Shown here one piece after another: positions 48,393 to 57,393 of a stretch of 64,000 nucleotides of DNA; the stretch's first letter is position 1; the number at the start of each line of letters is the position of its first letter. A model generated the notes under the pieces. It saw only the letters and a program-made list of their open reading frames with translations. It was not told the DNA's origin and searched no databases. The translations under genes and the position numbers were made by a program. This DNA comes from Amycolatopsis keratiniphila subsp. keratiniphila. Its GTDB lineage: Bacteria > Actinomycetota > Actinomycetes > Mycobacteriales > Pseudonocardiaceae. The stretch spans positions 236,521-300,520 of the forward strand of contig NZ_LQMT02000014.1 of the NCBI RefSeq assembly GCF_001620365.2, given 5' to 3'.

Positions 48393-50044
48393 TGCTCCTC
48401 CAAGTACCGGTGGACCAGGGTGACCGCCATGGCGCCTTCGCCGACGGCCGACGCGACACGCTTCACCGACGCGGCCCGCACGTCGCCCGCCACGAACACG
48501 CCCGGGATGGACGACTCCAGGTAGTGCGGGTCGCGGTCCAGCGGCCAGCCCGGCGGCGGGCCGCCGTCGGTGAGCAGATCGGGCCCGGTGCGCACGAAAC
48601 CGTGGTCGTCCCGCTGGATCTCCGTGCCGAGCCAGTCGGTGCGCGGGGCGGCGCCGATGAAGATGAACAGGTGCCCGGTGGGCACGGTCTCGGTCGCGCC
48701 GCCGTTCTCGCACAGGGTCAGCCGTTCGAGGTGATCGTCGCCGTGCGCCTCGACCACGGTGGTCCGGGTGCGGACGTGGATGTTCTCGATCCCGGCGATC
48801 TGCTCGATCAGGTAGTGCGACATCGACGCTTCGAGCGACTGGCCGCGGACGAGGATGGTGACGTCGGCGGCGTGCTTGGAGAAGAACACGGCCGCCTGCC
48901 CCGCCGAGTTCGCGCCGCCGACGATGTAGACGTGCTCGCCCTTGCACTCGGGCGCCTCGGTCGCGGCCGAGCCGTAGTACACGCCGCGGCCGGCGAGCTC
49001 GGCGACGCCGGGGGCCTCCAGCGCCCGGTAGGTGACGCCGCTTGCCAGCACCACGGAATGCGCGGAGATCTCGGTGCCGTCGCCGAACATGACCACCCGG
49101 GCGGAACCGCGGGCCTCCAGGCCCACGACGTCGCGGGCAGTGAGCACTTCGGCGCCGAACTTGAGCGCCTGCCGCCGCGCGCGGTCGGTGAGCTGTGCGC
49201 CCGAAACGCCGTCCGGGAAGCCGAGGTAGTTCTCGATGCGGGAGCTGGTGCCCGCCTGTCCGCCGGTCGCCTTGCGCTCGACGATGACCGTGCGCAGGCC
49301 CTCCGACGCGCCGTATACGGCCGCTCCGAGCCCGGCGGGTCCGCCACCGATCACGATCAGGTCGTAGAAGTCCTGGGTGGGCCGGGTGGAGAGGCCGACG
49401 GCGTCGGCGAGCTCCGGCCCCGACGGCTGACGGAGCACCGTGCCGCCCGGGGTGACCAACACCGGGATGTCGTGCGGCGCCGCGTCCGCCGCCTCGAGGA
49501 TCCGGCGGCCCTCGTCGTCGTCGACGGAGTACCAGCGGTACGGCACGGCGTTGCGCGCCAGGAAGTCGCGCAGGTGGAACGACGGCGAGGAGTACCGGTG
49601 GCCGATGAGCTTGATCTCGTCGACCGGCCGCTCCCCCACCGCGCGCCACGTCTCCACCAGCGCGTCGACGACCGGATAGAGCTTCTCCTCCGGCGGGTCC
49701 CACGGCTTGAGCAGGTAATGGTCGACGTCGACGACGTTGATCGCCTGGATCGCGGCGTCGGTGTCGGCGTAGGCGGTCAGCAGCGCGCGGCGCGCGTTCG
49801 GGAACAGGTCCATCGCCTTCTCGAGGAAGACGATGCCGTCCATCTGCGGCATCCGGTAGTCGGCGAGGATCGCGGCCACGGCGTCGCCGCGCAGCTTGAT
49901 CTCGCGCAACGCGTCGAGAGCGTCGGCACCGGAATCGGCCCGGATGATCCGGTAGTCCTTTCCGTACCTTCGGCGCAGGTCACGGGCGACCGAGCGGGAT
50001 ACGGCGGGATCGTCGTCGACGGTCAACAGGATCGGCTGGCTCAC
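48389..50044 (-). CDS. Response regulator fused to a thioredoxin-reductase-like flavoprotein lacking CxxC
   Basis: Residues 1-125 are a receiver domain (acidic patch VDDDPAV, phospho-Asp62 in ADYRMP, Lys in LLKPWD). A glutaredoxin-like linker follows (LRDFLARNAVPYRWYSVDD), and from about 222 an FAD/NAD(P)H thioredoxin-reductase fold (FYDLIVIGGGPAGLGAA, GHLFIFIGAAPRTDWLG, GVFVAGDVR). The redox CxxC of true thioredoxin reductases reads S-A-A-T (VYYGSAATEA), so dithiol transfer by that site is impossible. One Cys follows shortly after (PECKG). Together with the overlapping kinase gene it forms a redox-linked two-component pair without a DNA-binding output domain. Confidence 0.9.
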   Translation of the reverse strand: MSQPILLTVDDDPAVSRSVARDLRRRYGKDYRIIRADSGADALDALREIKLRGDAVAAILADYRMPQMDGIVFLEKAMDLFPNARRALLTAYADTDAAIQAINVVDVDHYLLKPWDPPEEKLYPVVDALVETWRAVGERPVDEIKLIGHRYSSPSFHLRDFLARNAVPYRWYSVDDDEGRRILEAADAAPHDIPVLVTPGGTVLRQPSGPELADAVGLSTRPTQDFYDLIVIGGGPAGLGAAVYGASEGLRTVIVERKATGGQAGTSSRIENYLGFPDGVSGAQLTDRARRQALKFGAEVLTARDVVGLEARGSARVVMFGDGTEISAHSVVLASGVTYRALEAPGVAELAGRGVYYGSAATEAPECKGEHVYIVGGANSAGQAAVFFSKHAADVTILVRGQSLEASMSHYLIEQIAGIENIHVRTRTTVVEAHGDDHLERLTLCENGGATETVPTGHLFIFIGAAPRTDWLGTEIQRDDHGFVRTGPDLLTDGGPPPGWPLDRDPHYLESSIPGVFVAGDVRAASVKRVASAVGEGAMAVTLVHRYLEEQ

Positions 50045-50069
50045 CGGATCAGCCTATTACGTTGGGAGC

Positions 50070-50795
50070 GTGCTGACCGAAGCCGAAGAAGTGATCCACG
50101 CCCGTGCCGCCGTCGCCTGCGAGGCGGCCACCGCGGCGGGCCTTCCCGGCCGTTTCGAGGCATGGCGTGAAGACGGCCTGCTGGCGGTCCTGGCCACGGC
50201 GCCGGACCTGCGGTTCCTGCGCACGATCTCCGGGATCACCGAGCAGAACCTGCCGCGGGCCGTCCGGCTGGCCGAGGCGTCGTGCTGGGACGGCGACCCG
50301 CCGACGCTCGTGCTCCCGGAGGGCTTGGTCCCCCGCGGCACCGGTCTCGTGCCCGCCGGTGTCCGTCCGATCGCGACACTTCCGCTCACCTCGGCGAAGT
50401 CGGAATCGGACGTCGACGACTCTCCCGACGTAGAGGTCTTCCTCCGTGTCCTGCTCGACGGATACGAAAGCGGAGAAGCCGTGAAGGCGTTCGTGGCCGC
50501 CGAGCACGCCGACCCGCGGATCCGCCGCTCGCTGCTGGTCGAAGACGGGGTGCCGATCTCCGCCGCGGCCCTGAGTTCGCACGGGTACGGCGTCCTCCTC
50601 GGCGGCTCGGCCACGCCACGGGCTCACCGCGGCAAGGGCGCGCAGGCCAGGCTGCTCGTCCACGGTCTGGCGGTGGCCGCTCGCGAAGGTCACCGGTTCG
50701 CCGTCGCGACCGCGGTGGAAGGTTCGCCGAGCCTGTCGAACCTGCGCCGTATCGGAGCACGGGTCCAGGTCCGGCGGGCCTTCAGGCTTGGGTGA
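50070..50795 (+). CDS. GNAT-family N-acetyltransferase-like protein
   Basis: A 241-residue protein. The C-terminal part shows the GNAT acetyl-CoA loop (ATPRAHRGKGAQARLLVHGL), preceded by beta-strands (SAAALSSHGYGVLLGGS). The N-terminal about 110 residues are a separate alpha/beta extension. It starts at GTG 50070. Substrate unknown. Its end overlaps the convergent HdeD-like gene by 14 nt. Confidence 0.75.
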   Translation: MLTEAEEVIHARAAVACEAATAAGLPGRFEAWREDGLLAVLATAPDLRFLRTISGITEQNLPRAVRLAEASCWDGDPPTLVLPEGLVPRGTGLVPAGVRPIATLPLTSAKSESDVDDSPDVEVFLRVLLDGYESGEAVKAFVAAEHADPRIRRSLLVEDGVPISAAALSSHGYGVLLGGSATPRAHRGKGAQARLLVHGLAVAAREGHRFAVATAVEGSPSLSNLRRIGARVQVRRAFRLG

Positions 50796-51336
50796 GCTTC
50801 CTCAGCCGGAAGGCCAGCACGAGCAGCATCACGCCGTACAGCAAGGCGTAGATCCCGACCAGAAGGGCGATCCCGTACGCGCCGGCGATCGGGTTGAAAA
50901 CGATCACGATGCCCGCGATCAGGGAGAGCGCGCCCGCCGCGATGAGGAACGCCTCGCCCTCGATCTGTTTGCGCAGCCGGATCGCCGCGACGATCTCGAC
51001 GATGCCGGTGAAGATCGCCCAGAAGCCCACCAGCAGCGCCAGCACGAGCACGGTGATCCCCGGCCAGATCAGGACGAGGACACCGGCGATGATCCCGAAC
51101 GCGCCGAGGACACCGTAGGCGGCGCGATGAGCGGCGTCGCCCGGCCGGAAGGCCTGCATCAGGCCGCCGATACCGTCGATGATCGCGTAGATGCCGTAAA
51201 TGATCGCGAGGGCGAGGACGGTGGCGCCCGGCCAGACCAACGCGAGAATGCCGAACAGGATGGCGAAAACCCCGCGTACGGCGGCGAGCGGCCAGGCCAG
51301 GCGGGGTTCGACGACGGTGAGACCGACGAGAGGCAT
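50782..51336 (-). CDS. HdeD/DUF308 family membrane protein
   Basis: A 184-residue protein with six hydrophobic segments arranged as internally repeated pairs (GVFAILFGILALVWPGATVLAL; GIIAGVLVLIWPGITVLVLAL; LIAGIVIVFNPIAGAYGIAL). The recurring W/NPG... motif between helices defines the HdeD (acid-resistance membrane protein) family. The start is ATG 51336. Its role in acid or general stress in actinobacteria is inferred from E. coli HdeD. Confidence 0.88.
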   Translation of the reverse strand: MPLVGLTVVEPRLAWPLAAVRGVFAILFGILALVWPGATVLALAIIYGIYAIIDGIGGLMQAFRPGDAAHRAAYGVLGAFGIIAGVLVLIWPGITVLVLALLVGFWAIFTGIVEIVAAIRLRKQIEGEAFLIAAGALSLIAGIVIVFNPIAGAYGIALLVGIYALLYGVMLLVLAFRLRKLTQA

Positions 51337-51438
51337 GTCCCGAGTATCGGAGCGCCTGCGCGGCGCCGCGCGGCACGCCACCCGTTGGGGTGAGGCCGGT
51401 GCGCGCCGCGACCGCCATCACGGCGCGCACCGGGGTCA

Positions 51439-53592
51439 TCAGGGATAAGCGACCAGGTTGGCCACGGTCGATCCCGAATTGGCCGGTCCACCGCGGTCGT
51501 TGATGACCCGCGCGATGGTCCCGTTCCCGCCGAGGGAGACGGCGACCATGCTGCGGAACCGGACGTTCGCGTTGTTCGGCACCTCGATCGCGCGATCGGC
51601 CACCACACTCGGATTCACGTTGAAGTAGCAGTAGCTGCCGAGCCCGTACGCCTCGTGGTTCGTCACCGAGTTCGCCACCTTGTAGGCCGCGTAGCCCCGC
51701 GTCGAGCCGTTCATCCAGGCGGCCTGATTCGGTGGGTCGTAAGGCATTTCGTTCTGGTAGAAGTACGTCCGGCCGCGTTCGCCGTTCCAGATCGTCTGGT
51801 ACTTCTGGTAATGCTCGACGAACAGGCCGTACATCGTGACGTCGTCGCCGTTGACGATCAGGCCGGTGTCGGCGGTGTTGGTGTTCCATCCGACCCCGCT
51901 GCCGTGGTCGGCGCGCCAGATCCACAGGTGGTCGCCGATGACGTCGTCGCTGTTGACCACCAGGCTGTTCGTGGCCTTGCCGACGCCCGCTCCGCCGACG
52001 CGGAAGAACACGTCGTGCAGCGAGGTCGGGTTGGCCGCGTGGTCCTGCGCGGAGTTCGCCGGGCCGACCTCCATGAGCGTGTTCGAGTTCGTCGTGCCCG
52101 CGTCGATCAGCACCCCGGCGATCTTGACACCGTCGACGTCGGCCACCGTCATCGCGGTGATGCCGTTGTCCGGGATCAGCGTCGCCAGGCCGAGGCCGAG
52201 CACGACGGTGTCCGGCCGGGTGACGCGGAGCGTCTCGTCGAGGTGGTAGACGCCCGGGGTGATCAGGAGGTCCTTGCCCTCGGCGAGGGCGGCGTTGAGC
52301 TGCGCCGCCGTCGTGCCGGGCTTCGCGATGAAGAACCGGCTGATCGGCAGCGAGGATCCTGGCTGGCCGGCGCCCCAAGTGATCCCGGAGGCGTTGGTGC
52401 GCTTGGCGGGCACGAACACCTGGTACGCGCCCGCGGCGTCGACGTAGAGGAACGGCTTCTCCCGCACGACCGGCGTCGTGTTCACCGTGGTGTACGGCGG
52501 ATTGGGGAAACTCGTCGACGGCGCACCGCCGACTCCCGCGAACACCATGTTCCAGTTGGAGCCGCTCCAGCTCCCGAACTGCGAGTTGCGCGAGATCCAC
52601 TGCTGCTGCGAGCCGGACCGCACCTGGCCGTCGACCTTCACGTCGGACATCCAGCCGCCGCTGGACCAGCCGCCGTCGTCGAGCTGCAGGTTGCCGCGGA
52701 CATGCATGCGGCGGTACGGCGCGGCCTGCGAAACGGCCCACCGATCGGTGCCACCGGCCGGGTTGACGGACAGGTTTTCCGCGCCACGCCAGAAGTTCTG
52801 CGTCGCGTTGCCCTGGAACCAATCGGCCTCCGCGTGCACCGCGCCGTTGATCGTCACGTTGTCGGGAGACAGGCCGAGTCCCAGCACCTGCGTGTAGAAC
52901 CCGACGTTCACGTCGACGTTGTACGAGCCGGGCTTGAACAGCAACGCCTTCCGGTTCGAGCCGAACTGGCTGGTCTCCTGCTGCGAGAACACGCTGTTCA
53001 CTTGCGACTGGATCGCCGACTGCGACATCCCCGGATCGAAGACGAGCACGTTCGGCCCGAGGTCGGGGTTCGCGGTGCCGGAGACCGGCGTGAGCCGGAA
53101 GGACTGGGCGCCGGTGCCGTTGCAGGCGTACTGCTGGAGCTGGGTGCTGTCCTGGGTCGAGAGACCGGGGATGTCCAGGCATTTGCCACTGTTGCGGCTC
53201 ACGAAGTGATACGCCCCACCCGATTCCTCGACCGGCTGCCACTGCTGGTTGTTCCCGCCGCCGTACGCCCACAAGTGGATCAGCCCGCCGTCGGCCGTCG
53301 ACACCTCGGCGACGTCCCACACCTGCGCCGGAGCGTTGCGCGTGTTGACCCGGTAGTAGCCGTCCGAGGTGGGCTGGAACTGCCACTGCTGGGAAAAGGT
53401 CTGGTTGCAGGCGTACTGCTGGACGACCGTCCCGTTCGCCGTCCCCGCGGCACGCGCGTCCACGCATTTCCCGCCGGTGGTCGACACGGTGTACCAGGTA
53501 TCGGGCACGATGGCCGCCTGCGCTGCCGGAGCCGCCACCAACAGCGCTCCGACCAGGGAAAACAGGGCTATCAGGGCTGCTCTGGCCCTCAT
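51439..53592 (-). CDS. Large secreted ricin-lectin plus tandem beta-helix protein
   Basis: A 717-residue exported protein. The signal peptide ends near AAQAA (residue 27). A ricin-type beta-trefoil fills about 28-165, with QQW-type repeats (FSQQWQF, NNQQWQPV, GKCLDIPG, LQQYACNG). From about 175 two successive right-handed beta-helix regions follow (RKALLFKPGSYNVDV, DLLITPGVYHLDETL, LGLGLATLIPDNG), an arrangement reminiscent of double-helix glucanases such as GH55. I cannot assign a catalytic family with certainty. It probably binds and acts on a polysaccharide outside the cell. ATG 53592 follows GAGGAGAT. Confidence 0.75.
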   Translation of the reverse strand: MRARAALIALFSLVGALLVAAPAAQAAIVPDTWYTVSTTGGKCVDARAAGTANGTVVQQYACNQTFSQQWQFQPTSDGYYRVNTRNAPAQVWDVAEVSTADGGLIHLWAYGGGNNQQWQPVEESGGAYHFVSRNSGKCLDIPGLSTQDSTQLQQYACNGTGAQSFRLTPVSGTANPDLGPNVLVFDPGMSQSAIQSQVNSVFSQQETSQFGSNRKALLFKPGSYNVDVNVGFYTQVLGLGLSPDNVTINGAVHAEADWFQGNATQNFWRGAENLSVNPAGGTDRWAVSQAAPYRRMHVRGNLQLDDGGWSSGGWMSDVKVDGQVRSGSQQQWISRNSQFGSWSGSNWNMVFAGVGGAPSTSFPNPPYTTVNTTPVVREKPFLYVDAAGAYQVFVPAKRTNASGITWGAGQPGSSLPISRFFIAKPGTTAAQLNAALAEGKDLLITPGVYHLDETLRVTRPDTVVLGLGLATLIPDNGITAMTVADVDGVKIAGVLIDAGTTNSNTLMEVGPANSAQDHAANPTSLHDVFFRVGGAGVGKATNSLVVNSDDVIGDHLWIWRADHGSGVGWNTNTADTGLIVNGDDVTMYGLFVEHYQKYQTIWNGERGRTYFYQNEMPYDPPNQAAWMNGSTRGYAAYKVANSVTNHEAYGLGSYCYFNVNPSVVADRAIEVPNNANVRFRSMVAVSLGGNGTIARVINDRGGPANSGSTVANLVAYP

Positions 53593-53861
53593 CAGGATCT
53601 CCTCCGCGTCATTCGGGCAGGGCGAGCTGAGGCGGAGCCCAGTGGAGACGCGGCGTAGCGGGCGGGGACCTCGGCGTCACGATGGTCGAAAACGTAACCG
53701 GGGTCACACGCGGAGTCAATACACGGCTAAAAATAAGTCGCAAAGATGCAGGTCGGCGCGGTTTGTGCCGTCCGTGGCCGCATAGAGTGACCCCCGCGTG
53801 AACCGCCTCCGCGGGCGGTGTAATGTATGGACACACGAGATGCGGAGAACAAAGCCGCTCC

Positions 53862-53934
53862 GGGGCTATGGCGCAGCTGGTAGCGCACCTCACTGGCAGT
53901 GAGGGGGTCAGGGGTTCGAGTCCCCTTAGCTCCA
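53862..53934 (+). tRNA. tRNA-Ala (anticodon GGC)
   Basis: A 73-nt cloverleaf: acceptor GGGGCTA pairs with TAGCTCC (one G-U), D-arm GCGC...GCGC, anticodon stem CCTCA/TGAGG around the loop CTGGCAG giving GGC, and T-arm GGGGTTCGAGTCCCC. The discriminator base is A and CCA is not encoded. An intrinsic terminator follows. Confidence 0.95.
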
Positions 53935-53947
53935 CAGTGACGAAACA

Positions 53948-53987
53948 CCGCCCACCTGGCAAGTTCGCCGAGGTAGGGCGGTTTTTT
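53948..53987 (+). terminator. Intrinsic terminator of the tRNA gene
   Basis: CCGCCCACCT (53948-53957) pairs with AGGT-A-GGGCGG (53971-53981) with one bulged A, followed by six T (53982-53987). Confidence 0.85.
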
Positions 53988-54397
53988 CGCTGGGCCTCAC
54001 TTTGAGAATTGGCGCGCCGAACTTCAGTTACTGTTCAGTAGCTGGAGCAAATCTGGAGCACCTCGCCACGCTCCTGCCAAATGGGGTCACATCGTCTGCT
54101 CCAGCTATGTAATACACCGGGGTGTTTTCAACCACGCCACAGCGTGCGGGCGACGACACCTCCAACTGCACTCTCACGTAACAGTATTGGCTGGGCTGAT
54201 AGCTACCGCCCACGCGAGCGGAACCTCACCCGACTCGTCGGCGAGACATCCATCACGACGATGCCGGGCGCCGCCTATCAGCAGCGCCAGCATGATGATC
54301 GTTTTGGGCAAGATCGTGCGCCCGGGGCACCACCTCGGGCGAAGATACTGTCACTCTGGCTCGCCATGACCACGAACGGCCGCGCCGAGTACTGGGC
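53988..54397. other. Gene-free stretch downstream of tRNA-Ala
   Basis: No convincing gene. Base composition is less GC-rich than the surroundings. It contains a perfect 11-bp inverted repeat, TAGCTGGAGCA (54039-54049) and TGCTCCAGCTA (54097-54107), with an extra TGGAGCA at 54054-54060. Position next to a tRNA suggests a relic of an integrated element, but no integrase fragment or duplicated tRNA end was found. Confidence 0.45.
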
Positions 54398-55057
54398 TCA
54401 GTGTTCTCCGGGGGTGATCAGCCCGGTCTCGTAGGCGATGGCGACGAGCCGCGCGCGGTCGCGGGCGCCGAGCTTGCCGAGCAGGCGGCCGACGTGGGTG
54501 CGCGCGGTGGCAGGGCTCATGCACAGGCTTTGCCCGATCTCGGCGTTCGATTGGCCCGCTCCGACCTTCGCGAGGACCTCGCGTTCCCGTGCGGTGAGCA
54601 CGTCGAGCGGCCCGGCTGAGCCTGGCCTCGGACTCGCCGCCGCGGCCCGCATGACCCGGCGGGTCACGGATGGGGAAAGCAAGGCGTCGCCGCGGGCGAC
54701 GGTCCGCACGGCTGCGCGCAGGTCGTCCGGACTGGTGTCCTTCAGCAGGAATCCGGCCGCGCCTGCCCTGATCGCGTCGAGGATGTGTTCGTCGGTGTCG
54801 AAGGTGGTGAGCACGACGACCCGCACCTGCCGCAGCTGCGGGTCCGCGACGATCCGGCGAGTCGCCGCGATGCCGTCTTCGCCCGGCATCCGGATGTCCA
54901 TCAGCACAACGTCGGGACGCTCCCGCACGACGAGCCCGACTCCTCCGGCGGCGTCGTCCGCTTCACCGACGACGGTGAGGTCGTCGGCCCGTTCCAGGAG
55001 AGACCGGAGCCCTTCACGGACCAACGGCTGGTCGTCCACGAGCACCACGCGGATCAC
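54398..55057 (-). CDS. NarL/LuxR-type response regulator
   Basis: A 219-residue regulator: receiver domain with phospho-Asp54 (VVLMDIRMPG), Thr in VVLTTFDTDE and Lys in GFLLKDTSP, then a LuxR helix-turn-helix (LTAREREVLAKVGAGQSNAEI, in part LTAREREVLAKVG, then SPATARTHVGRLLGKLG). Its start overlaps the kinase stop by 4 nt. The output is probably the two upstream membrane-protein genes or distant targets. Confidence 0.93.
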   Translation of the reverse strand: MIRVVLVDDQPLVREGLRSLLERADDLTVVGEADDAAGGVGLVVRERPDVVLMDIRMPGEDGIAATRRIVADPQLRQVRVVVLTTFDTDEHILDAIRAGAAGFLLKDTSPDDLRAAVRTVARGDALLSPSVTRRVMRAAAASPRPGSAGPLDVLTAREREVLAKVGAGQSNAEIGQSLCMSPATARTHVGRLLGKLGARDRARLVAIAYETGLITPGEH

Positions 55058-56235
55058 GCGTGGCCTCGCACGGGGATCCGGGCGTGGACCACGAACGATT
55101 CGCCCGGCCGGGATCGCACGTCCAAGTCGCCGCCGAGCAGGACCAGCCGCTCGCGCATGCCGGCGATGCCCAAGCCCGCCGAGGTGCCGACGGGTGCTTC
55201 GCTGCCGCGGCCGTCGTCGGTCACGCTGATCCCCACTGAGTCCTTGCCGTAGTCAAGTTCGATGAGCACGGTACTGGCATCGGCGTGCCTCAGCACATTG
55301 CTCAGCGCCTCCTGAATCATCCGGTAGGCGGTCACGTCCGCGATCGCGGGCAGTGAGACCGGTGCGCCGGCGGTGCGCACCCGTACCTCGAGTCCGGCGT
55401 CGGTGGCGGTGCCGACGAGAGTGTCCAACCGGTCGAGCCCGGGCGCCGGGGAATCCGGGGCCCCCTCGGGCGCGCGCAGGGCGTGCAGCGTCGCCCGCAA
55501 CTCCTCGCCCACGTTCCGGCAAGCCGCCCGAGCCGCCGCGAGCGAACGGCTCGCCGTCTCCGGGTCATCGGCCAGCGCCTCCCTCGCCACGTCGGTGTGC
55601 AGTGAGATGATCGAGACCGTATGCGCCATCAGATCGTGCAGGTCCCGTGCGATCCGCACGCGTTCCTGCTCCACCCGGGCCGCGGCCTCGCGCTCTCGTT
55701 CCACTTCGGCGGCACGGGCTTGTTTGACCAGCTCAGCCCGCCAACCACGCCGGGAACGAAGGCTGTCGCCCAACGCGATGACCGTCGCCATCAGCGCCGC
55801 CGACGTCGGCACCTCCAGGCCGAGCACGAAACCGAGGTCGTCTCCCTGACCGATCCGGACCCCGGTGGAGATGGCCAGCAAGCCCGCGGCTGTGCCGACA
55901 GCCCAGTACAGGCGACCGTACGCGGTGGCCGAGAACAGCGCAGCGGCCACCGGCACGGCGAGACCGATCGGCGGGTAGGACAGCATGTAGTAGCCCAGCA
56001 GGGCGACTGCCGTGACGAGCAGCGTCGCGACCGGCCAGCGTCGACGCACCAGCATCAACGAGCCGAACAACGCTCCGAACGAATAGGCGGCGAGCCCCGG
56101 CGAGGACGGGCCGCCCACGTTCGCGGCGATGGCCGTGCCGACCGCGACCAACACGAGCATGCCGAGACCGAGATCGACGAGGAACCGTCGTCCGCCGTCG
56201 GGGGCGGCCTCCCCTGTGGACCGTTCGATGGCCAC
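55054..56235 (-). CDS. Sensor histidine kinase (HisKA_3 type)
   Basis: A 393-residue membrane kinase. The N-terminal half has about six membrane helices (residues 18-160). Next comes a coiled linker (AAEVEREREAAARVEQERVR) and the HisKA_3 phosphoacceptor His in ARDLHDLMAHTVSI. The C-terminal HATPase_c shows MIQEALSNVLRHA, VTDDGRGS and GLGIAGMRERL. The GTG start at 56235 follows AAGGACAGG. There is no extracellular sensor domain, which suggests a signal within the membrane. Confidence 0.9.
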   Translation of the reverse strand: MAIERSTGEAAPDGGRRFLVDLGLGMLVLVAVGTAIAANVGGPSSPGLAAYSFGALFGSLMLVRRRWPVATLLVTAVALLGYYMLSYPPIGLAVPVAAALFSATAYGRLYWAVGTAAGLLAISTGVRIGQGDDLGFVLGLEVPTSAALMATVIALGDSLRSRRGWRAELVKQARAAEVEREREAAARVEQERVRIARDLHDLMAHTVSIISLHTDVAREALADDPETASRSLAAARAACRNVGEELRATLHALRAPEGAPDSPAPGLDRLDTLVGTATDAGLEVRVRTAGAPVSLPAIADVTAYRMIQEALSNVLRHADASTVLIELDYGKDSVGISVTDDGRGSEAPVGTSAGLGIAGMRERLVLLGGDLDVRSRPGESFVVHARIPVRGHA

Positions 56236-56252
56236 GATCCTGTCCTTCCGGT

Positions 56253-56708
56253 TCACTTCCGTCGGCGTAGTCCCGAAACCATCTTGGCCAACAGCCAGCC
56301 GACGGCACCGCTCGCCGCGCCGTTGAGCACCCCGGTGAGCAGGCTGCTGCCGAACGCGAAGATCCGCAGCACCACCGCCTCCGTAGAGGGCGGCAGCGTG
56401 CCGACCAGATTGCCGCTGAGACTCGGTGGCCCGCCGGGGAACGCCTCGGTCCACAACACCTGATGGGTGAGGCCGAGCAGGACACCGTAGGCCAAGCCCA
56501 CCACGAGCAAGGTGAGGAACGGATTCGGCACCCGTCGCCACAGCACGATCGCGAGCCAGATGGCGAGCGGCACGAATACCAGCAGCGCATTGCCCACCGG
56601 CCCCACCAGGCCGAGGTCGTGCGCAACCACCCTGGGTACACCGAGAGCGGCGAGACCGATGATTCCTGGCACGGAGATACCGAGAGAGGGACGAGCCTCG
56701 TCCTTCAC
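56253..56708 (-). CDS. Membrane protein upstream of the two-component genes
   Basis: A 151-residue protein with about four hydrophobic segments (GIIGLAALGVPRVV, ALLVFVPLAIWLAIVLW, FLTLLVVGLAYGVLLGL, FAFGSSLLTGVLNGAASGAV). Its ATG overlaps the stop of the preceding membrane-protein gene by 4 nt, and it lies 17 nt before the kinase gene. It may modulate the kinase; family not recognised. Confidence 0.7.
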   Translation of the reverse strand: MKDEARPSLGISVPGIIGLAALGVPRVVAHDLGLVGPVGNALLVFVPLAIWLAIVLWRRVPNPFLTLLVVGLAYGVLLGLTHQVLWTEAFPGGPPSLSGNLVGTLPPSTEAVVLRIFAFGSSLLTGVLNGAASGAVGWLLAKMVSGLRRRK

Positions 56709-57274
56709 GGCTGACCTCCGGAAAGCGCCAGCGCCCGGTGGTAACGGAGGAAACCGATGAAGGCCAGCGTCGCGGTGACCGCGCTGAACGCGAGCCGGAA
56801 CCAGTGACCGGTCTCGAACTCGACCGCCGTCTGCCGGAGGAACTCCACGGAATGCGCGGCGAGCCCCTCCTCGAACATGATGTCGTTACGTGGCCAGAAA
56901 AAGACCACAGAAAACAAGAATTCGCCGAGCACCAGGGTCGAGACGCTTCCCGTGACCCACCATCTCGCCTGCCGTGACCGGCGAAGCAGCAGCAGGGTGA
57001 CCGCGGCCGCCATCACGGTGGCCGCGCCCATCGGCGGGAAGAAGTCGGCCGGTCCGGTGACCACGAAGAAATCCGTCGCCTTGACCAAGGACGCTGGGGC
57101 GTCGTGGAAGACATTCGGATAGATGACCATGGTCTCGACCGCGATACCTCCGAACGCCACCATGGCAATCCAGACATAGGCGCCCGAAACAGCAAGGGAA
57201 GTGCCGTTGTGTCGCAAGAGCTTCTCCGCTCGACGAGAAAGTGACTTCGACCCCGCCGACGCTATTGCGTCCAT
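56705..57274 (-). CDS. Membrane protein, first gene of the two-component operon
   Basis: A 189-residue protein with four predicted helices (VSGAYVWIAMVAFGGIAVE, AATVMAAAVTLLLL, WWVTGSVSTLVLGEFLFSVV, LAFSAVTATLAFIGFL). The arrangement loosely resembles DUF1772-type proteins, which is tentative. ATG 57274 was chosen; the frame to 57607 is unsupported. It probably belongs to the same transcript as the kinase and regulator. Confidence 0.65.
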   Translation of the reverse strand: MDAIASAGSKSLSRRAEKLLRHNGTSLAVSGAYVWIAMVAFGGIAVETMVIYPNVFHDAPASLVKATDFFVVTGPADFFPPMGAATVMAAAVTLLLLRRSRQARWWVTGSVSTLVLGEFLFSVVFFWPRNDIMFEEGLAAHSVEFLRQTAVEFETGHWFRLAFSAVTATLAFIGFLRYHRALALSGGQP

Positions 57275-57393
57275 CTGCTCGCCACATCCGCATGGGGGCG
57301 CTGTCCGAGTACGCATCTCGACGTAGTGTTGGGCGCCCCCGCGCTCAAGCTCCAGCAATGAAGTCCAGACAAGGCGGCCGGTGGGCCCCCGAA

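Noticed and set aside
48393..49703. N-terminal extension of the histidine kinase to 910 codons
   Set aside because: The extension lies over the response-regulator flavoprotein gene in another frame and is low-complexity Arg/Gly; the ATGA overlap marks the true start.
51655..53658. A 667-codon plus-strand ORF
   Set aside because: Antisense shadow of the ricin-lectin/beta-helix gene, which has a clear signal peptide, domain repeats and ribosome binding site.
53862..54397. Integrated element with att sites at tRNA-Ala
   Set aside because: No duplicated tRNA 3' end and no integrase fragment could be found within the visible stretch; retained only as a weak observation.
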